64,000 bases of DNA from Persicaria tinctoria (taxonomy: Eukaryota > Streptophyta > Magnoliopsida > Caryophyllales > Polygonaceae), in contig JBANSL010000012.1 in assembly GCA_037127255.1 (NCBI GenBank), forward strand, positions 34,773,115 through 34,837,114. The letters are read 5' to 3'. Below the pieces are notes generated by a model. The model ran no database searches and was not told the DNA's origin. It saw only the letters and a list, made by a program, of their open reading frames with translations. Shown in pieces: positions 46,801 through 58,020 of this stretch; the first letter of the stretch is position 1, and every line of letters begins with the position of its first letter. The translations under genes were made by a program, and so were the position numbers.

Positions 46801-49182
46801 AAGTACATTGATGAACTTTAGTGACAACTGACAAACAATGTTGTTGTACTTAATTATAAAAAAATACATCAATTTACAATAACCTCAATGCTTTCCTATT
46901 TAACTCCAAATTATGCGAATAACTGATAGAGGAATAGGGCCCAACTCTTCCATTACCGCACTGAAGGTATGCGTGAATGGGGGCACTAGTATCTAATTCT
47001 GTAAAGAGTGTACTCAGGGGAGGTCCCTTGCTTATCATCCATCGCACACTTGTAGTGGGTATTTCTGCCTTAAGCTACAGAGTACTCCTCTTCGGGTAGC
47101 CAGGCAGATCTTCCTCCGCCGGTGCTAGTTATGAATCAGTGATCTCGAGCTTCCTCGCTTTTAGGGTTTATCTCTCATTTCTGGAGTGTTTGTCCAAGTG
47201 ATGCACCCCCTCTGACTGTGGGGGCACTAATTCAACATATTAATAGATAGTCTAAAAGGGTGATAGAGAAGAGAGACAGACTCGGTAGAAACAAATCATT
47301 CTCTTCTTTAGACCTTTATCTTTGAACCTGAAACAACTTTTTATTGAGTATATTACAACAACTCAACGAAGCAAAAACAGCTAACTGTTCTTGTCAGTAT
47401 ATTTGGACAATAGGCATTGGGGGTGATTTAGGTACATGGAATTAGTTCTAGCTGACAAGATATTTGGAGAAACCCTTGGACTGTTTTTATCACTTGTAGC
47501 ATTTAGTGCAGAAGCAAAAACAGCTGACTGTTCCTGTCAGTATATTGGGACAACAGGCATTGGGGGTGATTTAGGTACATGGAATTAGTTCTAGATGACA
47601 AGATATTTGGAGAAACCCTTGGACTGTTTTTATCACTTGTGAGGCCTACTATTATGTGGTTCTATTGTTCTATTGTCCTATTATTCTGGGTCTATCGGAA
47701 CACTCTCTCGACTTGTTCGGCGAAAGAGTGCGTACATCCTGACCCCCCAGACCCCGCTTTAATGCGGGATAAACTGGGTTGTTGTTGTAGCATTTAGTGC
47801 AGTTGTTGTATCTAAGAAATTGTTGCGATTACATTTTTAGTTCAGTCCATAATTGTGCTGATATTGTTCACCTTTTCTATTTTGGATTGCAGATGATAAA
47901 GAGGTTATTGATGGAGTAGATGTGAATGAAAACGAGCCAACTATAGCTGAGAAACTTGCAAGTTTTGATTTTGCAAATAATGAGACTGCTAAAGTCGAGC
48001 AAAAACAAGAGCCTCCTCCAGTACTACCTCCTAGTGCAGATTCGGTTCATATTTTGCTCAAGCAAGCAATCCATGCTGATGATAGGGCACTCTTGCTAGA
48101 TTGCTTATATAACCAGGATCAGAAGGTCTTAATTTACCTTGTTTATAGTAGCTAACATAATGCCTGCATAGTCATGTTGCTAATTTTGATGTGACTTCTC
48201 GTGGCAGGTAATATCAAATTCAGTTTTACTCCTAAGTTCCCATGATATATTCAAGCTCTTGAACTCACTTCTGGCTATTGTTCAATCAAGGTGAATTCTG
48301 TAATCTAGTATTTGGTATCCATTATCTCTTTGGGATGTATGATTTAATGCTCCTCACATACAATGTGTTTCTTGTCACTTTCCATCATTGTCTAGCAAAT
48401 TATCACATTCTACGACTCTGGAATGTGCAATTGGTTTCATATATTTCCTTCAATCAATCGTGCATTTTTTTAAAATGTGATTCCTTCTGTTGGGACGGGT
48501 AGAATCTATATGTTTAGTCTCTCTTACTTATTTTCTATCAAGGATACTACTAACTTGTTTATGAAATTTTACGTAGAGGAGCAGTTCTGGCCTGTGCTCT
48601 TCCTTGGTTAAGAAGTTTGCTTCTTCAGCATGCTAGCAAGATTATGTCTCAAGAATCTTCTCTTGTTGCACTCAATTCTCTATATCAGGTAAGCTGGTCT
48701 ATTACTCAGCTACATTAGAAGCTTAAACTTAAATCGATAACAAAGTAAAAGGCTTGTTAAAGATACACCCATAAAACACGCTCGTAAGAACCAGCTTCTT
48801 TGTTTTCTTATTATTAGAGGCTGAGGGGTTTATTTCAATTTGGCAGCTGATCGAATCTCGAGTTTCGACGTTTGGCGCTGCTGTGCAACTATCCAGCAGT
48901 TTGGATTCCTTGTGTGCAGGGGTAAGGATTTTCTCTGAATCAGACATTAACAAGGACTTCTTATCAAATCTCCTTGACCATCTATTGGCTCTCATTTTTG
49001 AGCAGGCTGCTGGTGATTTTACGGATGAGGATGAGCCAGCTGCTCCGGTGATATACGATGATGACGACGATGAGAGCGATGATGAAGACGATGCCATGGA
49101 GACTGATGAAGAAGATGCTGAAGAAGTTGAAGGGTCCAGCAATGTTAGTGATGCAGAAGGAAGCATTGAAATGAGTGATTGA
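43894..49182 (+). CDS. UTP12-domain protein (WDR43/Utp5-like C-terminal module)
   Basis: Six coding exons join in phase: 43894-44005, 47893-48125, 48208-48290, 48577-48688, 48847-48921 and 49006-49182; 263 residues. The start is MGSTTVLEASASKSAKKS followed by a Lys-rich stretch. The Utp12 helical domain spans roughly residues 75-180 (VHILLKQAIHADDRALLLD; RGAVLACALPWLRSLLLQ; SLVALNSLYQLIESRVST), then a long acidic tail. Plant WDR43/Utp5 proteins place several hundred residues of WD40 repeats before this module; none is present here. The last intron (84 nt) is a multiple of three and could be retained without breaking the frame. The family acts in U3 snoRNP-dependent 18S rRNA maturation in the nucleolus. 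Intron 1 (3.9 kb) contains a LINE. Confidence 0.85.
44721..44941. repeat. 65-bp direct repeat at the 5' junction of the LINE
   Basis: 44721-44785 (starts CAAAGTCAAGGAGAAGGGAA, ends AAAATAGGGGATTGG) is repeated identically at 44877-44941, directly before the first LINE base. The intervening DNA includes the target sequence ATATAGATAAACG, which reappears after the LINE tail. Confidence 0.9.
44943..46400 (+). mobile_element. 5'-truncated RTE-clade LINE
   Basis: An open frame of 392 codons (44943-46121) encodes the C-terminal part of an RTE ORF: RT motifs NQFGFMPGRS, FIDIEKAYD, GLHQGSALSPLLFTLVMD and the catalytic FADDIVLVD, followed by YLGSYVQSDG and a terminal ARGRPKKSW-like RGRGRPKKSWMEVIRRD. 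The endonuclease domain is absent through truncation. After the frame comes the typical RTE 3' phrase (GAAAGAGTGCGTACATCC) and a (TTG)n tail ending near 46400. Target duplication ATATAGATAAACG occurs at 44848-44860 and after the tail. It is in sense orientation in intron 1 of the UTP12-type gene. Confidence 0.88.
46401..47370. other. Intronic DNA right of the LINE
   Basis: No gene seen. 46930-47235 is more GC-rich, with phrases that look like a worn repeat (GGCACTAGTATCTAATTC) of unknown kind. Confidence 0.5.
47371..47810. repeat. 142-bp tandem duplication, one copy filled by an RTE 3' fragment
   Basis: A unit starting GCAAAAACAGCT and containing GGCATTGGGGGTGATTTAGG occurs twice (47371-47512 and 47513 onward). 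In the second copy the sequence breaks after ATCACTTGT at about 47640, holds about 148 bp of RTE 3' end (GAAAGAGTGCGTACATCC, a TTG tail), and resumes AGCATTTAGTGCAG as in the first copy. Confidence 0.85.
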
Positions 49183-49430
49183 AAAGATTACAAAGGGCAG
49201 CCAAGAAAAATCATCAAAGAAAAATAGTGTACTGTGATAATTGCTAAGAGTTTTCATCACAATTTTGGTCATATTAGCTCCATGGATGGTTGAAATGCGT
49301 TAACAATGTATACTTTTTGACACATCGCAATCAAGATGGATCGTTTGGAGGTCAGTTAAACTTGCTAGAGAGGAAGAGAGAGTGACAAAATGAAGAAGAA
49401 GAGGATTCTGAAGGATCCGCAGGAAGACAA
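49183..49430 (+). other. 3' untranslated region of the UTP12-type gene
   Basis: Sequence immediately downstream of the TGA; no canonical AATAAA seen with certainty. Nothing else recognisable. Confidence 0.45.
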
Positions 49431-49750
49431 GTATGGTCCAATTTCCCTCTGGCATAAGCCTCAAACATCATATCCTCTTTCGCCGAGTCGATTTCTACAT
49501 ATTCTCTCTTTGTTACGGTCAATCTAAAACACTTATCCTTCAAGTTCTCCCTCAAATGCTCCAACTTTTCACTAACCCCTTTCTTATTATCATCCACTAG
49601 AATAATACTATCATCCATCACAATTGTAAAGAGAATGAGCTCAAGGCTGACCCAACCTTGATACAAACCTAACCCCACCGAGAAGTACTCGGTGTTTCTA
49701 GTCAAGACACCATTATACATATATTTAATGACCTTGTGTAAGTTCTTGGT
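49430..49750 (-). pseudogene. Degenerate RTE reverse transcriptase fragment
   Basis: On the minus strand VIKYMYNGVLTRNTEYFSVG, then LILFTIVMD, SIILVDDNKKG and KCFRLTVTKREYVEI align with the RT core of the intact LINE at 44.9 kb (VIRDMYDD; LFTLVMD; DIVLVD; GFRMSRTKTEYMQ). The part between VMD and the second Asp pair is deleted. The fragment stops at the terminus of the MULE at 49768. Confidence 0.7.
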
Positions 49751-51295
49751 ACCTTTTTTTTCTTTCTGAAATTTCGCGAGGTACCCTGGGGCATTGCAAT
49801 TTTCGTATACAACTCTTTTGCATATTTCGTGTGGTGCCCCTGAGGTTTTGGTATTTTTTGCCTCGTGCCCTTTGTCGGTTAAAATTAACGGAGCCTTCAT
49901 CTCCGTTACTTTTCAATTTAAAAAAAAAAGGAACGAAAGAAAGCGAGAGAGAAGACGAACAAAGGTCGACCAGAGAAGGGCGAAGGCAGGTCGGGAGAGA
50001 GAAAGAGAAGACGAAGGCAGGCCGCACCGGAGGCGCCAGAAGGGGTGGTGAAGGCAGTGGTCGGAATCTATCAGTTCTCGGTCGTGTCAGGTATGTCGGA
50101 TTTTGAACCCTTTTCTCTGTGTGAAGTTCGAATTGGGGGTTCCTAAACTGTTGATCGACTTCAGTTTTGAATTTGTAAATATGTGATTGAAATAATCAGA
50201 TTGTGAGTGGAGGTTTTGAGTATGTGATTAGGGTTTGGGTTTTATTTTGTCTGACAGATTGTGATTTTGCATTTCTTATTACAATGGACTAATTCCTCTC
50301 GGTTGCTTCTGCTCACTAGTTGTTGGTTGTTGTTTCTTGAAGATATGATTACAGTCTTTCAATTTCAAGTTTGCATGATGTTGTTGCTTCTGTTTTTTAT
50401 TACTTATGGTTGTTGTTGCTTCCGTTGGATGATGTTAAACTTAGTAGATCTATCTATCTATCTACTTTCATACTATATTAAGGGAAGAAAAACAGGATGA
50501 ACACATCAATAAGCTTATTCACACAAATTGTTCTGAAATTAGGGTTTAGATTGAGATAATGTGGCCTGTAAATTCTAAAATTTCTCAGACAATTTTTTTT
50601 GTCTCCTATTCAATAAGCTTATTCACACAAATTGCTTCTATTGGAGTTTTTTTTTGTAAGGACTTCTATTAGTTCTAAATTTGTTAAACTATGTAGACGA
50701 TTCAATGTGTCACGATGATAGAAAGCAGAAGGTTCTAAATCCTGGTGGAGGGTATGTCTAAGAAAATATATGGATAATATCATGGTCTTAATTAGTTAAT
50801 TGTAAGTCTCTTTATGTAGTTTTTTGGTGGAATCTTTTGTACAAAATACCCAATGTCACTTTCTAAAAGTAGGAATTATCCAAATATTTAGTAGCTCAAA
50901 ACTACTCTTGAATTATAAGAAGTCGAATGACTTAAAAGTGTTGTAGAGGCGCTGGCACATGATGAAAGGTCTACTTCGGCTGTAGGCAAAGAGCCAAATT
51001 AAGAACGTATTTTTATGGAGAAATTTTAAATAAAACATATGGCATTTTATACCTTCTGCAACAACTATGAAATATCTATATTATTCATTTGTATCTGTAG
51101 GAAACACGGTGCATTCTTAATTTAATCATGTTAACACTAAATGCTATTAGCACTTTCCCATCTTTCCAAAATTCTGCATTGCCTTCTTTTACATGATATA
51201 TATGGGATAATCAAGTCATTCCTGTCATTGACTCAGAAATCAGGAACTGTTAACACTAAAGTAAAATAGCTAAAATTTGATATTTCACTTTTTAT

Positions 51296-51370
51296 CCTTT
51301 TAGCTCAAATGGGAGAGCGATGTGTTCAATACACATAGATGTGGGTTCAAATCCCACACAGGCTACAAGC
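51296..51370 (+). repeat. tRNA-like sequence, plus orientation
   Basis: Shows TAGCTCAAATGGGAGAGC (D-arm) and GTGGGTTCAAATCCCAC (T-arm). The anticodon arm (ATGTGT/ACACAT) has a 4-base loop and the acceptor stem is incomplete. Not a functional tRNA. Confidence 0.6.
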
Positions 51371-51711
51371 ATTTCCAAATAGCTCCAACCAGGTCTTTAA
51401 TTTTTTGGATTGCATGATTGAATCACATATCGAAACCTTAAATCTGAATAGCTTTCAATCTATTAGTTCCTGTCATAAGCTATTTTATAATGCATCTTGT
51501 TTGCCGTCATAATCTATTTTTGCTCTCATAAGCTATTTTTACAATGCATCTTGTTTGTTGTCATAATACTTTCACAGAGGTGAAAGAATTATTTTTTAAA
51601 GAATTTCAATTTATTAGTATGACAACTAAAATCAGAGTGAATTGGGAAAGAATTTCAATTAAATTTCTCAAATTCAGTTAACAAAGTACTTAAATGGTTC
51701 TAGAATTCAAT

Positions 51712-51787
51712 TAGCCTATGTGGGATTCGAACCCACGTCTTTGTGCATGAGCACAATGCTCTCCCGTTTGAGCTAATAGGCTAAAAA
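51712..51787 (-). repeat. tRNA-like sequence, minus orientation
   Basis: Read on the minus strand: a perfect 7-bp acceptor stem (AGCCTAT/ATAGGCT), D-arm GCTC...GAGC, T-arm GGGTTCGAATCCC, and an anticodon stem TTGTG/CACAA whose loop has six bases (CTCATG), one short of canonical. No intact anticodon loop, so it is a tRNA relative and not a confident gene. Confidence 0.6.
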
Positions 51788-53403
51788 CAACGCACATATT
51801 GTCATAGCTTTGAAACTCAATGGGTATGTTGAAATTGAGTTATGCATTTTTCTTTTCATTTTCATTGTCGTGCTCACCTAGTTATTGCCTTTTAAGTTGT
51901 TGTTTCTTATCTATATATTGCTAGAGTTGCTTATAAGCACATTCAAATTGTATGTTTTCAGTCTTTTTTTCACTATGAATTTTAATTTTCCAGGTTTAGG
52001 ATTCTCTTGGCTGAAATTTGATATGTTCAATTGAAGGTGACTATAAAAGCAAGGTTAATAAATTGAACAAATCAACATAGTCCATATCTTATATAGCTAA
52101 TGTCTTGCATAAACAGATAGCAAGAGAGAAATGCTTACACTTAACCATGGCTCCAAATAGTGTGGAAAAACATGAAATGGGGGTGAAATCTCCAAATAGT
52201 GTCAGATTTGCCTAATTTCCAATCAATTTGAAGGAACATGTCAAGTGCACTCCCTCTACCATTAAGGAAGATAAATGACGAGAGTTTTAGAAGACATTGT
52301 CTATTGCAATAGGAAAGCAGTGAAATAGAGAATGAAAGGAGGCTAGGCTGCCATTGACGTCAAATGAAGAGAACAAAGGCATCAAATGAAGAGAACAAAG
52401 ACAGTACACTGCAAATAAAGGTGAGAGCTTTCATAGCTGATTTAGCACAAACTCTACAAGTAATCAAAATGAAGTTCTGGTGGTCACTAACACTGACAAC
52501 TAAAATGTCAAATGTTTCTTCCTTTTCTAAGTAGCTAATCAAATTAAAATTAAGTGCAGATTCGTATATAAAACATTTTCAGACTGGATGAATTTCAAGA
52601 GATAAGATAAGTTTAAACTAAAGTCAAGAATCATGGAGAATAAAAGGCATACCATGACTGACGACGATCAATGATGGGAGTAGAGGCCCTGATAGGTGAC
52701 GGTGACAGAGTGGGCTAACGAGAATCGCCGCCTTCAACTTCAATTGACTGGTGTTGCCATCTTTGGACCTCGGCAGCGGCCGGCTGCCCGGAGCAAGAAG
52801 AGTCCTCCAGCAGAGCAATTTGGGGGTTAGGGTTCTATACGTGAAATTGACGAGTATCGAGTAAGGAGCAACAAACCCTCTCTCTGTCGCCCTCGCCAAC
52901 ACCGCCTTCCTCCACCAGCCCTCCTCTTCTCGGCTCACCTTCCTCTCCCTCGTCATCCTCGCCGGGGCCAGATCTGGTCTCTCTCTTCGCTTCTCGCCGC
53001 AGAGGGTGATGGATGGGCTTGGAAGAGAGAAAAGTTGAGAGGGTTTCCAATTTCCCAAAGCCCTCAGGGTTCGTCTATTCCTTCTTTTTTTTTTCTTTTT
53101 TTTTTAATATTGAAAACTAACGGAATAGGTTAAATTTAACCGGGAAGGGCACGAGGCGAAAAAATTCAAAACCTCAGGGGTACCACATGAAATATGCAAA
53201 AGAGTTGTATACCTCGCAAAAATTGCAATACCTCGGGGTACCTCGCGAAATTTCTGTTTTTTTTATGACGAGGAACCCAGAGCACGTGATCCAACCGGCA
53301 AGAGTCACGTACTAAGTAAACCGGCTTGCGTCGTCCGGTTCGACCCACTGGTAAGGAACAAGGTAAACTTTGGATTTTCACCAAGGAAAGAGGCGGAAGT
53401 AGG

Positions 53404-53705
53404 GATCGACTGGGGCTAAACTTTTTATAGTGACTGACCCACCGCTTCGAGGCCCCATACCCCAGAAACCCCTTGCGGGTTTTTTTTTAAGAGGCTCAGT
53501 ACCACTTTCGCAAAGTGCAATCTGCGGTCGCAACCTCACCTACCTTTACGCGGACCACTTCACCACTTCGGCTTAGCCCTACGGATTAGTATACACCACT
53601 TCACCACTTCGGCTTAATATGGTTCAAATGCACCAAGTGAGATTCGAACCCGAGACCTCTTCTTTGGGGTACCTCACTCTTATCACTAGAGCAAGAGGTC
53701 ATTGG
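53404..53705 (-). mobile_element. tRNA-derived SINE, copy 1
   Basis: Read on the minus strand from 53705: an A-box-like AGTGATAAGAGTGAGG and a B-box GGGTTCGAATCTC, then a body with AAGTGGTGAAGTGG, GTGAGGTTGCGACCGC and GGGGTATGGGGCC, ending near CACTATAAAAAGTTTA. Abuts copy 2 head to tail. The body is shared with the insertion at 22020-22299. Confidence 0.7.
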
Positions 53706-54062
53706 TAAAACTTTAGTAGAGTAAACTTTTTATAGTGATTGGCCCCACCGCTTCGCGGCCCCATACCCCATAAATCCCTTGAAGGATTTTTTTTAGGAGG
53801 CTCAGTACCACTTTCGCAAAGTGCGATCTGCGGTCGCAACCTCACCTACCTGCATGCGGACCACTTCGCGGTCGCAACCTCACCTACCTGCACGCTGACC
53901 ACTTCATCATTTCGGCTTAGCTCTACAGATTAGTAGACACTGCTTGACCGTACGCACTTGTGAGAATTAATATGGTCCACCAAATGTACCAAGTGAGATT
54001 CGAATCCGAGACCTCTCCTTTGGGGTACCTCACTCTTACCACTAGAGCAAAAGATCATTGGT
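53706..54062 (-). mobile_element. tRNA-derived SINE, copy 2
   Basis: Same structure as copy 1, read on the minus strand from 54062 (AGTGGTAAGAGTGAGG; GGATTCGAATCTC). It contains an internal repeat of the phrase GCAGGTAGGTGAGGTTGCGA, making it longer. Two copies in tandem suggest insertion of one SINE into the tail of the other. Confidence 0.7.
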
Positions 54063-54410
54063 CTTGGTACCTTCTTCGCTTTCAGACAATTCCATACGAG
54101 GTCCTCCACACTATACCCAATATCTTTTCCAAAACAGTAAAAACTATTTATAGCAAAATAGTAAAAACATAAATGCAGCAAGGGATGAGAGTGGAAATCG
54201 GAAACATCAACAATAAAGCAACTAGAGCACCCACACACAGGGGCGGAGCCAGAGATTTCTCCGGGGGAGGGCTCAGAAAAAAATTGACGAGTTCACGAAA
54301 AACATGACAGAAGTTTCCATTGATACACTAGGACTTCAATACTACAAAATAGTTCAATACAATAAGACATAATAAGTTTGACAGAAATAGTACAATACAA
54401 CTAGACAAAT

Positions 54411-56618
54411 TTAGTTTGACGATGGAGGGGGTAAATCCATCCGACGAGTTTTCATTTTCTGAAAATGCTTCATAATCACTTCATTCTCAATTCTCTTGAA
54501 GGTTCCTTTCTCGATATAGCACATTAGAGCATTATTGAGGTACTCATCTCCCATTCTGTTTCGCAAATCCGTCTCCACAAGACTCATCGTAGAGAAGGCC
54601 CTCTCCACAGTTGTAGTAGCAACGGGTAACAACAACACCAACTCAATCAGACGAAACACCAAGTGCAAAGGGTTTTTAAGTCCCCCAACAACCATCTTCT
54701 TAGCAACATCTCCAATATCTTCTAAGGCAGATTATGTTTCATTCTCTCTCATGGTTTCAATCCACACATCTAATTCTACTTCAAGTGCATATAGATCAAC
54801 TTCTGAAAAATCTTGTGGATAGAGTTTCGCAAGTTGAATTAGCTTATCCTTACTGTAATTGGAAAATGAATTCTTGGGATTAAGGCAAGCGCTACAAGTG
54901 AGTAATGTCGTGCTTGACTCATTGAATCTATTCTCCATCTCTTGAGAAATTTGATCAATAACCTATAAATATAGCTTATTATTACTAATAATAATTTAAA
55001 ATGACATGAAGATTTGATCCAGAAATAATAAAGCACTTGAATTGAAAAGGAAAAATAAATTGACTATACCTGACAGAATATGTTAACTCGAAAGTGGTGG
55101 TAGTTTGTCATTTTCACAGCTTCTCCCGCACTTCTTGAACGATATCGACTTGCAAAATTATCTTCCATGTTGAGAATGATGAGATCATGCTTAGCACAAA
55201 AAGCATTCACCCCCTCTAAGAAATCAGCCCACCCATTCTCTCTCAATCGTTAAAACTTCTTCTTTGCGATTTGAACTTGACACATAGTCTCAACGATATT
55301 TTGATCTTTCTGTTGCAGCATCTGTGATAACGTATTTGTCCACCCCAATACAATCTTCATCAAATGAGCAATAAAAACAAATTGGTAGCTATCTTTCTTT
55401 TCACCCAAACTGGCTGCATTCCCCTAGATGGTTGAGTCTCCTCAATCATCGCTTAAGTTTTCAAGCACTTTGGTCGTGGAAGACCACAACGTTAAAAGAC
55501 GAATGATCGTTGTATAATGTGAACCCCAACGTGTAGCTCCTGGCCGAGCTAAACTACTTTCTTGATTCAATCCTCTTCCCGTCTCTAGCTCACCATTTTC
55601 TAACTTTTCCACCAGCTCATCATGTTGGCTTTGTCGGAACTCATCTCTCCTTTTTCACGAAGCTCCGACCATGTTTGTAATCAACAACAAATATCCAAAG
55701 AAATCTGCTACACCTGAAACTTTGTTTGCACAACCAACAATGACTAATTGTAGTTGATGAGCAAAACAATGAATATACCTTGCATATGGATTTTCCTTCA
55801 ATATAAGAGTCTTCAACCCATTATATTCACCTCGCATATTAGAAGCTCCATCATATCCCTGACCTCTGAGTTTGGAGAATGATAAACCATGCTGAGCAAA
55901 AAATTCATCCAACCCACTTTTCAAAGATGCTGAGCAAAAAAGCTCCATCATATTAGAAGCTCCATCATATTTGTTGATTTTTGTAAGCAATCAACAAATT
56001 TCTTGCATCATTGTGTTGACTACCTACACTCCCCTCATGTTCACCAAATTTCTGGAGAGCCTTCTTCCAGTTGCGACACCCACCCTTCACAAATACCCCA
56101 TCTCCAAATTTCGGTCCTAAATCACCCTTAAAAAGGTAACACCAAAAGCAAAATGCAGCATCTTTGGAAACACTATATTCTAACCATTCTCTATCATTGA
56201 ACCACCACCCTTGAAAGCTTCTCTTTGTCTTTCCAAAATCACTTTGGGGAAAATCATGTGAAGACGGTTGACAAGGACCTTGAACCATATATGCCCTCAT
56301 AACATCGTCTCTAATCAATGGTACAAATTCCTTGGTAGGTTTCCGTAACGCCGGATCACTAACGATAACCCAATCACATGGTTCTTCGGTTCGAGCTCTT
56401 TTTTCTCCCCTAACATCATCTCGGGCACTTTCAGTTCCAAGTCTTCCAACCACATTTGTTTCAACATTTGGAGGTGGATTAGAATTAGGAATAGGTGAAG
56501 GCGTTGATCCACATTCACTTGAAGGCACACCATTTGCAATAGATAGCTTCTTGGATCGTGTAATAAACTTATCCATAATACTAAAAATAAAATAGCACAA
56601 AACACAAATTGAATTCAT
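54411..56618 (-). pseudogene. hAT transposase (ZMYM1/TTF-type), internally deleted
   Basis: Frame pieces in order: N-terminal MDKFITRSKKLSIANG and a TTF-type zinc region (CFWCYLFKGDLGPKFGDG; WKKALQKFGEHE), then a jump to SFSKLRGQGYDGASNMRGEY and YIHCFAHQLQLVIVG (part of the RNase-H-like core), and a C-terminal dimerisation domain with LPVATTTVERAFSTM and RMGDEYLNNALMCYIEKG. A stretch between the zinc region and the GASNM core, including the first catalytic Asp region, is missing, and several frameshifts follow between 55.65 and 54.7 kb. It cannot be active. The deletion junction near 55930-55980 carries short copies of neighbouring sequence. Confidence 0.88.
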
Positions 56619-57174
56619 AATACCATATTAGACCAAAATCCCAAATTCACAAACCATCTATTCACACAATTGCAAATCCAAACCTTATCCACAAAATTGC
56701 AATTCCAAATTTCCAAACCTTATTCACAAATTGCAAATCACACATTTAAAATCACAAATTGGAAGTTCTAACTACTAACCCTATTACAAAATTGCAACTA
56801 CAAATCTACAAATCTCAAACCTTATTCACAATTTCAGATTGCAATTCATTAATTCATATGATGGTAAACTGAATTTGAAGAATGGAAGATCAAAAATTAC
56901 CTTCGAAGTTCGGAATCTCTATGGAAGCCTCGCCGCCGCTGCTGCTGCGCCTGCGCCAGCCACCACCGAAGCCTCGCCGCCACCTCTCTGCGTCCGCTCC
57001 GGCTGCGCCGCGCTAGCCACCAGTCCACCGCCGAAGTACTGAACCAGTATGAACGAAGCCTCGTCGCCGCGCCGCCTCTCGTCCGCGTCTGTGTTGTGAA
57101 AGAAAAAGAAAATAATGAGGAGGTTGCCGAATAGGGTTTTGTCCCATTTTAAAAAAAAATTAATGAAAAATCTG

Positions 57175-57245
57175 GCGAAACGGAGGATCGAACCGCCGAC
57201 CTTAATTCTCCCCAGGTGCGCTTCTTACCATTGTGCTATAACATC
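57175..57245 (-). repeat. tRNA-like sequence inside the hAT right arm
   Basis: On the minus strand it shows an A-box-like AGCACAATGGTAAGAAGCGC and a B-box-like GGCGGTTCGATCCTCCG. Arms are irregular; a tRNA-derived remnant. Confidence 0.45.
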
Positions 57246-57385
57246 CTTTTTGTTTCATTTAAACCTCTTTTACTATATATATATATAAAAATAAAAATAA
57301 AAATTTGTTTTTTTTTCCCGGGGGGGGGGGGGGGGGCGGCTCGAGCCACCGCATGCCCCCCCCTCCCTCCGCCCCTGCCCACACA

Positions 57386-58020
57386 TGTATAACAACCAGG
57401 CCAAAACCTCAAAGGGTTGAACGGTCACATATCACTGCCTTGAAAGAGTTTTGCATAGACATCATAGTCATCCCAGTAGAATCAATAAGACAAGGCTGAG
57501 TGTGGGAAATAGTTGTTATAGTTAAAACTTGAAAATAGATAATCTTTTTGAACTCCATGGTGACAATTGGTATCATTGCTTTAGAGACTTTTGTCATGGA
57601 CGATCTTTGCATTTTTATTATCTATGGAAAAATCAATAAGATCCTTATCATCCTCAAATTCCAAACGTCTTCGTAATTGATCTTCTACAGCTGGTGTGGA
57701 ATCCATTGTGGGCCTTCAAAGTTATTCAAAATTAGATTGTGGCATACCTGCACATAATAATTTAAGGGCTATTTGTATAACTATACACTTTTTTTTTACT
57801 TTGCAAAAATGTCAATTTTTTTTAAAATGGCAAGGGTAGACCATGGGTTACTTTTGCAAAACAAAAAAGTCAACTGCCTGGCAGGTTGCAAGTTGCAAGG
57901 TGGGAGGGTACACGTGAGGGAGGGAAAAGATTTTGTAGAATTGGGTTTTGGCGCCAAAAAAGAGTGATTGGATGGAAGTGATGTGATGTCTAACCATGTG
58001 GATGGTATAAAAGAGGAGGA
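57386..58020. other. Unassigned DNA left of the MuDR-like gene
   Basis: A minus-strand frame (MDSTPAVEDQLRRRLEFEDD, from about 57704) looks protein-like but short and unrecognised. From 57767 the DNA becomes T-rich (GGGCTATTTGTATAACTATA) and could be the left terminus of the following MULE; no matching right end is in the window. Confidence 0.4.

Larger units (their letters stand above)
49768..53254. mobile_element. MULE with long (150-180 bp) terminal inverted repeats
   Basis: The left end GAAATTTCGCGAGGTACC, then GCATTGCAATTTT, TATACAACTCTTTTGCATAT, CCCCTGAGGTTTTG and GCCTCGTGCCCTT, is matched inverted at 53085-53254. No clear target duplication. Inside, each end has a GC-rich block: 49930-50100 (plus frame) and 52640-53050 (minus frame ending near 52624, beginning MGNWKPSQLFSLPSP). 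The middle is AT-rich with two tRNA-like sequences. No transposase, so it is non-autonomous and probably a Pack-MULE. Confidence 0.75.
54238..57377. mobile_element. Complete hAT element, 3.14 kb, exact 8-bp target duplication
   Basis: The termini CAGGGGCGGAGCCAG and, inverted, CAGGGGCGGAGGGAGGG are flanked by exact CCCACACA duplications at 54230-54237 and 57378-57385. It carries a minus-strand transposase relic (54411-56618). The right end contains a run of about 17 G (57320-57337). A tRNA-like sequence lies at 57175-57245. The intact duplication implies a fairly recent insertion. Confidence 0.92.

Noticed and set aside
48729..49272. Minus-strand Ser-rich frames over the last exons of the UTP12-type gene
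   Set aside because: Antisense of the Asp/Glu-rich tail.
51712..51787. Functional tRNA gene
   Set aside because: The anticodon loop is one base short and related repeat copies exist, so a tRNA-derived repeat is more likely.
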